Assembly: GCA_013203015.1 (NCBI GenBank)
Contig: JABMPO010000164.1
Location: forward strand, 1-6,916
Reading direction: 5' to 3'
From: Fidelibacterota bacterium
GTDB lineage: Bacteria > Fidelibacterota > Marinisomatia > Marinisomatales > TCS56
Length of the DNA: 6,916 nt
The notes below the pieces were generated by a model. That model was given only the letters and a program-made list of their open reading frames with translations, ran no database searches and was not told the origin of the DNA. Shown one piece after another: positions 1 to 6,017 of the stretch; position 1 is the stretch's first letter, and each line of letters begins with the position of its first letter. The position numbers and the translations under genes were made by a program.

Positions 1-8
1 AATCTGGC

Positions 9-191
9 ATGATAATTGAATATAATTACAGCATGAGTAAAGACAATTCGAAATCCATCAAATCCAAATCAGAAAACCGCGTTGAATCCAAACAAAAGCA
101 AATCAGCAATGAGAAAAAAAATGATGAAAAACCCCGCACGCAAAATCCCTGGCTATCTGAAAACATGGAGTGGGGACTTCATTTAGCGTGA
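9..191 (+). CDS. Small lysine-rich hypothetical protein, possibly a truncated AtpZ/AtpI-like N-terminus
   Basis: I do not recognise this gene with confidence. It encodes about 60 residues: a very hydrophilic, Lys/Ser/Asn-rich stretch (residues 9-45), then a short segment reading NPWLSENMEWGLHLA, then a stop. There is no membrane segment and no catalytic motif. The ending resembles the point where AtpZ/AtpI-type small proteins of ATP synthase operons pass from a charged N-terminus into their first hydrophobic helix (typically a GLxLA-like motif), but here the helix is absent. That comparison is inference from memory of the family. A second ATG at 33 would give a 52-residue product; neither start has a clear ribosome binding site. 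The stop codon (189-191) directly abuts the stop of the convergent peptidase gene. It could be a truncated gene, a genuine small protein, or non-coding. Because the window begins only 8 bases upstream, the context on that side is unknown. Confidence 0.35.
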   Translation: MIIEYNYSMSKDNSKSIKSKSENRVESKQKQISNEKKNDEKPRTQNPWLSENMEWGLHLA

Positions 192-1235
192 TTATTCCAC
201 TGCTGCTTCCAGCATCTGAATTGTTCCTGTTTGTGCATCAATTTTAACGCTTACACCTAGCGGAACTGTAAATTTATCTTCAATATGTCCAATCATTGAA
301 CCATACCAGGCCGGAATACCCAGTGGTTTGATATGATCATCAATTACTTCTTCCAAAGTCAGTGAGCCATATGTTTCGCTGGAATTACATTTAGTACATT
401 TACCAAAAATAAATCCATTCAGTTGCTCTAATATTCCTGCCAGTTTCAATTGAGTCAACATTCGATCAATCCGATATATATCCTCACGTACTTCTTCAAT
501 GAATAGAATTTTATTTTTCCAATCTGGCAAATATGGTGAGCCAACCATGGCAGTTAAAACTGACAGATTCCCGCCAACCAGTCGTCCTTCAGCCGTTCCT
601 GCGGAGATTGTCCTAATTCGATTATCCGTCTGCACACCTAAATTATTCCGCTTTTCGGGATTCTCCATTAAAAGAATAGATCCTTTGAATAAAATTCTGT
701 TTACCAATTCAACGGTAAAATCGTTCCAGGTCGATATTCCAACCGGACCGTGGAAAGTAACCAAGCCTGTTTTAGCGTAAATGGCAATCAATAAGCTGGT
801 AATATCACTATAGCCCATTAAGATTTTTGGATTTTTTGAGATTGATTTATAGTCAAGCAACGGAAGTAAACGGTTGCACCCCCACCCTCCCCGAACCGTA
901 ATAATCGCTTTAACATCAGGGTCAGCAAACATGCTGTTAATATCGCTGGCGCGATCGGTATCTTTCCCGGCTAAATAGCCATATCGGTCCAATAAATGTT
1001 GACCACGCTTGGTTCGCAAGCCCAGCGCCTGCAATGTTTCTTCGGCAATATTGATATCATCTGGGTGAAATGTGGCACCGGCTGGATTTATCAACCCACA
1101 GACATCTCCCGGTTTAAGACGTGGTGGAAAGATCGTTTTTTGGGTGGATCGTCCTGCTGCCGCAATTGTTGGTAACAGTGTTGCCGCTGCAATAGCCCCA
1201 AGTGTTTTTATGGCAGATCGTCGGTCAGTTATCAT
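192..1235 (-). CDS. LD-carboxypeptidase-like serine peptidase (family S66, LdcA/MccF type) with Tat signal
   Basis: Family S66 enzymes include LdcA, which removes the terminal D-Ala from murein tetrapeptides during peptidoglycan recycling, and MccF, which cleaves microcin C. Numbered from the ATG, the nucleophile Ser143 lies in GYSD, the catalytic Glu247 in LFIEEV, and His317 in GHIEDKFTVPLG, so the Ser-Glu-His triad looks intact. RGGWGCNRLLPLLD (about 115-128) is the usual S66 N-domain motif. The N-terminus carries a twin-arginine signal: Arg5-Arg6 in DRRSAIK, a hydrophobic run, then an AAA-G cleavage-like site near residue 27. Export is therefore predicted, whereas classical E. coli LdcA is cytoplasmic. 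I chose the ATG at 1235, preceded by TTGGAAATT, over an in-frame TTG at 1244 that adds three residues. At about 347 residues it is full length for a tailed S66 protein. It is the last gene of the putative kinase-regulator operon, 88 bases after the regulator. Its exact substrate cannot be told from sequence. Confidence 0.9.
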   Translation of the reverse strand: MITDRRSAIKTLGAIAAATLLPTIAAAGRSTQKTIFPPRLKPGDVCGLINPAGATFHPDDINIAEETLQALGLRTKRGQHLLDRYGYLAGKDTDRASDINSMFADPDVKAIITVRGGWGCNRLLPLLDYKSISKNPKILMGYSDITSLLIAIYAKTGLVTFHGPVGISTWNDFTVELVNRILFKGSILLMENPEKRNNLGVQTDNRIRTISAGTAEGRLVGGNLSVLTAMVGSPYLPDWKNKILFIEEVREDIYRIDRMLTQLKLAGILEQLNGFIFGKCTKCNSSETYGSLTLEEVIDDHIKPLGIPAWYGSMIGHIEDKFTVPLGVSVKIDAQTGTIQMLEAAVE

Positions 1236-1258
1236 AATTTCCAACTATATTCTTGTGT

Positions 1259-1289
1259 TAACCATAACCAGCTTCCAATTCTATGGTTA
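1259..1289. repeat. Inverted repeat between regulator and peptidase genes
   Basis: Perfect 8-base arms (TAACCATA at 1259-1266 and TATGGTTA at 1282-1289) are separated by 15 bases. The element ends 23 bases before the peptidase ATG on the minus strand. No T-run follows the stem in either direction, so it does not look like an intrinsic terminator. It could be an mRNA hairpin that modulates or processes the downstream message, or a protein binding site. An 8-base match in such AT-rich DNA can also arise by chance. Confidence 0.35.
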
Positions 1290-1323
1290 CCCCAGTATCT
1301 GATTGAGCTGATCAATATAACTT

Positions 1324-3099
1324 TTATCGAACACTTCTATTTCTAAGCAATTCGGTGAGTTCATCGGCAGTTACAGCTTGACTATAATAAAAGCCCTGGA
1401 TTTCATTACAATAATTCTGGCGTAAATAATCCAACTGAGATTCGGTTTCTACACCTTCGGCAATTACATTCAATTTCAAGCTGTGTCCTAATTTGATGAT
1501 GGAGCTGACTATTGCTGATTCTTGCTGATTAATATCCAAATCGCGACTGATAAATGATTGGTCAATTTTCAGGGTCTGAATTGGAAAACGTTTTAAATAA
1601 TTCAATGAAGAATAGCCGGTACCAAAATCATCAATTGACAAACCAATCCCCATTCCCCTTAATTGATTGAGGGTATTAATCGCCCGTTCCGCATTAGACA
1701 TAATGGTACCTTCGGTAATTTCCAGTTCAAGGTATTCCGGAGATAAATTGGTTCGTTTTAGGACATCCTCTACCTGACTCACAAGACCAGGTTCGTGAAA
1801 ATGCTGCGGTGCCAGGTTTACTCCCACTCTAATTGGGGCAAATCCCATTTCCTGCCACTTTTTATTTTGACGTGAAGCGGTTTCTAATACCCATTGGCCT
1901 AAGGGAATTATGATCCCGGTCTCTTCTGCCACTGAGATGAACTTAGTTGGCGATATTATACCATCTTCCGGATGGTCCCAGCGTATCAGGGCTTCAACCC
2001 CAACTATAGATTCATCAGCTAGTGATATTTGCGGTTGATAGTGTAATACAAATTCCTTGTTTTTGAGGGCTAATTTTAATTTCCGTTCCAAATCGAATTT
2101 ATCTGATTCATTTTGATGAACCTCACTGGAATAATATATATAAGAATTATTTCCCTGTGCTTTTGCATAATACATGGCGGAATCAGCATATCTAAGTATT
2201 TCATCAACGGTGCGGGTTTCATCGGGATATTTAACAATTCCAATGCTGGCAGTACGCTTTAACTCATATTGATTAATAATAATTGGAGTATTCACCGCAT
2301 CAAGTATTTTTTCAGCGAATTTCGACAAGTATTTATTGGCAGAACTATTTTTTTCCAATCCCATTTTTACTACAGCAAAAGTATCGGTGTAGAGCCTGGT
2401 AACAATATCGCCATGATCGGCAACCTTTAACAGCCGTTTGGCTAATTCCCGCAAATATATATCGCCGGCGCCATGTCCCAGTGAATTGTTGATAGATTTA
2501 AATCGATCAATATTAAGGAACAAGGTAGCAATAATAGAATCATGACGATTTGCTTCAACGATGGCTTCTTGTAATTTATTATAGAGATAATTTCTATTTG
2601 GCAATCCAGTTAGATTATCATATAAAGCTCGGGTATTTGCCAACTGTTCATTGGCACGAGCGATATCAGTCATGTATTTTAACGACAATAAGTTCTTAAC
2701 GCGGGCTAGTAATTCAATCCGCTGAAAAGGTTTTGTTATATAATCATTCGCCCCGGTTTCAAGACCAGCTACTACATCCTGTGATTCCGACAATGCTGAG
2801 GATATCAATATTGGTAATTCATATAGGTTATATTTTTGTCTGATTGTTCGACAAACTTCAATTCCGGAAACCCGGGGCATCATAATATCCAGAACCATTA
2901 AATCATATTGTTGACCGTCTTCTATTTTTTGAATGGCGATATCGCCATCAGTGGCAGTATCAATGCTATAACCGACTGATTTCAAGTGGAATGATAGCTG
3001 GGCGAGGATATTCGGATCATCTTCAACTACAAGAATGTTCAATCCGTCAAGAGGATCGCTAATTGCATCATCTACGATATTGTTTTCTATATTATCCAT
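1324..3099 (-). CDS. Response regulator REC-GGDEF-EAL, predicted c-di-GMP phosphodiesterase
   Basis: This is a cytoplasmic two-component output protein of 591 residues. The REC domain (about 20-138) has the acidic pair Glu26/Asp27-Asp28 region, phosphoacceptor Asp71 in VLDIMMP, Ser101 as the switch Ser/Thr, and Lys123 in TKPF. A helical linker (about 139-160) leads to a GGDEF domain (161-325) that starts with the typical DNLTGLPNR. Its signature is degenerate: GGDEF reads YTDTF (237-241), the first metal-binding Asp is Asn196 in LNIDRFK, and the inhibitory RxxD reads DHGD (228-231). Cyclase activity is unlikely. The EAL domain (about 337-588) keeps EAL (Glu369), Asn428, Glu460 in ELEITE, Asp490-Asp491 in DDFGTGYSSL, Lys511, Glu548 in AEGVET and Gln568, so hydrolysis of c-di-GMP to pGpG is expected. 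The gene starts 48 bases after the kinase stop. The ATG lacks a Shine-Dalgarno sequence, but no other start fits the REC domain. The kinase is the likely phosphodonor. Confidence 0.95.
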   Translation of the reverse strand: MDNIENNIVDDAISDPLDGLNILVVEDDPNILAQLSFHLKSVGYSIDTATDGDIAIQKIEDGQQYDLMVLDIMMPRVSGIEVCRTIRQKYNLYELPILISSALSESQDVVAGLETGANDYITKPFQRIELLARVKNLLSLKYMTDIARANEQLANTRALYDNLTGLPNRNYLYNKLQEAIVEANRHDSIIATLFLNIDRFKSINNSLGHGAGDIYLRELAKRLLKVADHGDIVTRLYTDTFAVVKMGLEKNSSANKYLSKFAEKILDAVNTPIIINQYELKRTASIGIVKYPDETRTVDEILRYADSAMYYAKAQGNNSYIYYSSEVHQNESDKFDLERKLKLALKNKEFVLHYQPQISLADESIVGVEALIRWDHPEDGIISPTKFISVAEETGIIIPLGQWVLETASRQNKKWQEMGFAPIRVGVNLAPQHFHEPGLVSQVEDVLKRTNLSPEYLELEITEGTIMSNAERAINTLNQLRGMGIGLSIDDFGTGYSSLNYLKRFPIQTLKIDQSFISRDLDINQQESAIVSSIIKLGHSLKLNVIAEGVETESQLDYLRQNYCNEIQGFYYSQAVTADELTELLRNRSVR

Positions 3100-3147
3100 T
3101 AATCAAAACTAATGATTTGTCAAAAGGCGAATCTAAAGGTTGCGACA

Positions 3148-5139
3148 TTAAGCACGGGGAATTTTTAAACAAAATGAATTGCCCACGGGATTATTTGGCT
3201 CTACCCAAACGCTGGCGTTATGCACGGCAGCAATCCTTTCAACAATCGCTAAGCCTAAACCCTGTCCCCGTTTTTCAGTATTGGCAAGCTGGATACTTCT
3301 ACGAAAAATTGATTTGCGATCTTCTTCGGCGATAGTTTTTCCATAATCGCTGACTCGGATTGTAACCGTGCCTGAATTACTTATATCATCAATAATGATC
3401 TTTTTCCCATCAGCAGCATATTTAATGGCATTGCTCAGGTAATTACGAAATATTTCTGCGATAATGGGATTTGCCCTTACCTGCAAATCTGATTTAAGAT
3501 TATTAATAAATGAAATCCCGGCCGTTAAAAATTGTGCTGAATATTCATTGGAAATTTCTATCATCATTTCTGTCAGGTTGATATCTTCTTTTTTTATCTC
3601 ATCTCCGAAAGTTATTTTTGACAATGTTGTGGCATTCTCAATAACCTTTAACAGGTTATCGCTTGATTCTTTGATCAATTCAATACTAGAAGGGTCATCA
3701 GACTCTGATATGATTATCTCACTCATTCCACTGATTACACCAGCCGGATTTTTAAGATCATGAGTAATAACGTCCAGCAATAAATCCTTCATATTATTGG
3801 TTTCTGATAAGCGTGCGGATAGTCGACGATATTTCTCTTCGGAAGAGCGTATTTGTTCCTCCCACATTTTTCGATCGGTTATATCACGGTAGATAGCATA
3901 AACAGCTTGTCGCTTCTCTTTTCTTAATACTGGAGCGCTTAAAATTGAAACATAAACCGGACTACCATCTTTACGAAATCGAACGGTCTCGAATTTTACT
4001 CTTTCACCATTAGCCACTTGTCTGGTAATCGATTGTGCTTCTTCTTTCTGCCACGAGTCTGTAATTAAATCATCAATATTTTTTCCAACAGCTTCCTCAG
4101 TCGAATAACCAAAAATATTAACAAATTCCTTATTTACTCGATGAATGTTACTTTTTTCATCGACCAGAATAATTCCTTCTGGCGATCCTTGAAATAATTC
4201 TTCGAAATGAAATTTTTCCTGCTGAAGGGCATCGCTGGCTATTTTGTTCCTGATCGAAAACGCAATCTGTTCGGACACATAATTAAGTATACCAAGATCG
4301 GTCATATTATACAATTTTTCATCGCTGTAACTTTGTACAACCACCGCTCCAATGGTGCGATTATCAATAATTAATGGAGAACCCATCCATATCTTTGATG
4401 GTGTTCCCAACAAATCTATTTTCCCTTGATCGGCCAGACTGTAGATGTCCTGCTCGGTAATTAACATGGGTTCACCTAACCGAATTATGTATTCAGTGAG
4501 ACCTTTAGAAAATTTCTGAGGTTCAGGCTGTTCATCATTTTCATCGATATAATACGGGAAATTCAGATCACTCTGTTCTTCATCACAAAGAGCGATATAA
4601 AAATTCGTAATATCGATAATCGAACCCATAATCGAGTGGATTGATTTGAATAAACTTGTAAGATTTGTTGATGTACTGACCGCCTGGGAAATTTCAAAAA
4701 CCGCGTACTGTAACTGACTTGCACGCCAAGTACTAGTAATATCTAAAATGTGACCAACATATATTTTATTACCATCGACATCTTCCATAATTGAAGAATT
4801 CACTTGAACACGAGTTTTATCACCACTACTGGAAACTAAATTAAAACTAGAAGCTCTGTCAGAATTACTGGCACCATCTGACAGGCAATCTAAAACCTGT
4901 GTTTTGCATAATTGCCCGGGAAATAAATCAATAAATTTCAGACCAATCAGATTAGCTTCGGCAAGTTCGAATATGAAACAGAATTTTTGGTTTACATATT
5001 CGATTTCTAATTCCTGATTAAGAATAAAAATACCGCTGGGAGAATTTTCCGTGATACAATCAAATCGCCGGGAAATATTTTTATAATTCTCTGCCATATT
5101 TAAATCCCGATCAGGTATATTCGATTTAGATTCCTTCAT
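3148..5139 (-). CDS. Soluble sensor histidine kinase, PAS-GAF-PAS-HisKA-HATPase
   Basis: This is a cytoplasmic sensor kinase that would autophosphorylate and pass phosphate to the adjacent REC-GGDEF-EAL regulator. Counting from the upstream in-frame TTG at 5160 (subtract 7 for the chosen ATG), the order is PAS (about 30-145), GAF (about 150-306), PAS with PAC ending in AIYRDITDR (about 316-430), a short coiled linker, HisKA, and HATPase. The phosphoacceptor is His467 in THDLKNP. The N box is NYLSNAIKY (Asn577), the G1 box is DYGKTI (605-610) and the G2 box GQGLGL (632-637). The second Gly of the usual DxGxG is Thr, which is unusual but may be tolerated. There is no membrane segment, signal peptide or receiver domain, so it senses an internal ligand, redox or gas signal; no cofactor residue is obvious. 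The ATG at 5139 is preceded by AGGTAAG. An ATG at 5097 is another possible start, also before the first PAS domain. Confidence 0.93.
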   Translation of the reverse strand: MKESKSNIPDRDLNMAENYKNISRRFDCITENSPSGIFILNQELEIEYVNQKFCFIFELAEANLIGLKFIDLFPGQLCKTQVLDCLSDGASNSDRASSFNLVSSSGDKTRVQVNSSIMEDVDGNKIYVGHILDITSTWRASQLQYAVFEISQAVSTSTNLTSLFKSIHSIMGSIIDITNFYIALCDEEQSDLNFPYYIDENDEQPEPQKFSKGLTEYIIRLGEPMLITEQDIYSLADQGKIDLLGTPSKIWMGSPLIIDNRTIGAVVVQSYSDEKLYNMTDLGILNYVSEQIAFSIRNKIASDALQQEKFHFEELFQGSPEGIILVDEKSNIHRVNKEFVNIFGYSTEEAVGKNIDDLITDSWQKEEAQSITRQVANGERVKFETVRFRKDGSPVYVSILSAPVLRKEKRQAVYAIYRDITDRKMWEEQIRSSEEKYRRLSARLSETNNMKDLLLDVITHDLKNPAGVISGMSEIIISESDDPSSIELIKESSDNLLKVIENATTLSKITFGDEIKKEDINLTEMMIEISNEYSAQFLTAGISFINNLKSDLQVRANPIIAEIFRNYLSNAIKYAADGKKIIIDDISNSGTVTIRVSDYGKTIAEEDRKSIFRRSIQLANTEKRGQGLGLAIVERIAAVHNASVWVEPNNPVGNSFCLKIPRA

Positions 5140-5142
5140 TTG

Positions 5143-5149
5143 CTTACCT
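5143..5149 (-). promoter_or_regulatory. Ribosome binding site that favours the kinase ATG at 5139
   Basis: On the minus strand AGGTAAG ends three bases before ATG 5139, placing its AGG seven bases upstream of the start. It is the most Shine-Dalgarno-like sequence before any gene in the window. It favours this ATG over the in-frame TTG at 5160. The ATG at 5097 has GGGA at a similar distance and cannot be excluded. Confidence 0.45.
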
Positions 5150-5173
5150 GACAATACCAATTAACAATTGTCA
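5149..5173. repeat. Inverted repeat at the kinase start, possible operator or leader hairpin
   Basis: Arms TGACAAT (5149-5155) and ATTGTCA (5167-5173) match perfectly across an 11-base spacer. A second, nested pair, CAATT (5158-5162) and AATTG (5166-5170), with a three-base loop, could fold instead. The element touches the putative ribosome binding site of the kinase, so a bound protein or an RNA fold here could affect expression. On the minus strand it includes TTGACA (5174-5169), which resembles a -35 box, but no -10 box follows at the right distance. Confidence 0.35.
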
Positions 5174-5411
5174 ACTACAATATTTTTCTAATTCTATCCA
5201 AATAAGAGTGCCAGTCTTGTTATTGTTATTAAATTTACATATGCAGTCATTCAAATTCATACGCTCAACATCCAAATGGCAAAATACATGCCATCCACTT
5301 TATATTACATGATATAAACTAAGTTTGGTAATTACTAAATTTTACTTTCCAATTACAGTTTCAGGGCTGTATTATTCAGGTAATAATTCTTAATACGGTC
5401 CAAATCCACTC
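5174..5411. other. Divergent AT-rich intergenic region between kinase and acetyltransferase
   Basis: This stretch separates two divergent genes and should hold both promoters, but no convincing -35/-10 pair is visible. Towards the acetyltransferase, TATTAT (5370-5375) could be a -10 element about 36 bases before the ATG, without a good -35 box. It overlaps a small hairpin with arms ATTATT (5371-5376) and AATAAT (5382-5387). Towards the kinase, TAGAAT (5196-5191 on the minus strand) is a -10 look-alike, also without a partner. No small ORF or RNA gene is recognisable. Confidence 0.4.
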
Positions 5412-5933
5412 ATGAAAAAAAATAAACCGGAAGTATCAATCTGGCATAAATCTGACTTCCCTGAGATTAAGAAGTTAGCCTTACAAACCTGGTTCAACGC
5501 CTATGGTTCATTTCTTAATCGGGCTGATATACAAAATTATCATAAAACACAATATTCCGATCGAAATCTAAAACAGTATTATGAAAAGTATATTGGTTTA
5601 GTTTGTAAAATTGATGACAAAATCGTGGGCTATTCTGTAGCTGACGCAAAATATAAAGACAAGTATTTCCATATTATTTCCCTGTATGTAAATCCAGAAT
5701 TCCAGAAACAAGGCTGCGGAAAGCATTTATTGCAATCTTGTGTTAACATTGCTGAAAAAAAGGGATTTAAGGTTATTCAGCTCGGCGTATTTATCAAAAA
5801 CACAAAAACGATCGACTGGTATATAGCACAAGGATTTACGTTTGATAAAAAGGAAGATTTTATAATCGGTAACAGCAAAGTTGATCTACTAATTGGAAAA
5901 GCATCGGTGGCCATATCGAAAACTTTGCACTAA
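5412..5933 (+). CDS. GNAT-family N-acetyltransferase
   Basis: This 173-residue protein has the usual length and layout of a single-domain GNAT enzyme, which moves an acetyl group from acetyl-CoA to an amine on a protein, small molecule or drug. Strand beta4 reads IISLYVNPEFQ (88-98), followed directly by the pyrophosphate-binding loop QKQGCGKHLL (98-107), matching the Q/R-x-x-G-x-G/A signature. Motif B follows as VFIKNTKTIDWYIAQGF (126-142), with the typical Asn and a Tyr in the aromatic-GF region. The N-terminal half (residues 8-60) is the variable substrate side, so the substrate cannot be predicted. The start has no Shine-Dalgarno sequence; the ATG at 5412 is the first in frame and leaves a complete fold. 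The gene stands alone on the plus strand, divergent from the kinase and convergent with the MEMO1 gene. I see no functional link to either. Confidence 0.88.
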   Translation: MKKNKPEVSIWHKSDFPEIKKLALQTWFNAYGSFLNRADIQNYHKTQYSDRNLKQYYEKYIGLVCKIDDKIVGYSVADAKYKDKYFHIISLYVNPEFQKQGCGKHLLQSCVNIAEKKGFKVIQLGVFIKNTKTIDWYIAQGFTFDKKEDFIIGNSKVDLLIGKASVAISKTLH

Positions 5934-6017
5934 CAACTCGTTATTCATTCCCCGGTTAAATCAGCTATAAATAAACTTAATATAACAGTCCAATTTATTC
6001 TTGAGACTAGTATTTAC
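5934..6017. other. Convergent intergenic region with weak hairpin, no clear terminator
   Basis: Two genes end here facing each other. The only hairpin I can find has arms GTATTT (6010-6015) and AAATAC (6021-6026) and includes the MEMO1 stop codon. It is AT-rich, has six base pairs and lacks a following T-run on either strand, so I do not call it a terminator. Transcription of both genes probably ends by another means. Confidence 0.3.

Noticed and set aside
499..780. Plus-strand ORF of 93 residues
   Set aside because: Lies wholly antisense within the S66 peptidase gene, which has clear family motifs; the product has no recognisable domain.
1072..1302. Plus-strand ORF of 76 residues
   Set aside because: Antisense to the 5' part of the peptidase gene; its hydrophobic run is the reverse of the Tat signal codons.
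3063..3335. Plus-strand ORF of 90 residues across the kinase-regulator gap
   Set aside because: Mostly antisense to the kinase 3' end and regulator start, with no ribosome binding site or recognisable motif.
3464..3763. Plus-strand ORF of 99 residues
   Set aside because: Fully antisense to the kinase HisKA/HATPase region, which is strongly supported.
5169..5174. TTGACA -35 look-alike on the minus strand before the kinase
   Set aside because: No -10 box follows at 16-18 bases, and a transcript from it would begin inside the coding region.
5198..5213. Sigma-54-like TGGCAC element upstream of the kinase (minus strand)
   Set aside because: TGGCAC is followed by TTTGG rather than TTGCW, with the TTG one base too far away; sigma-54 promoters need strict spacing and the invariant GC is missing.
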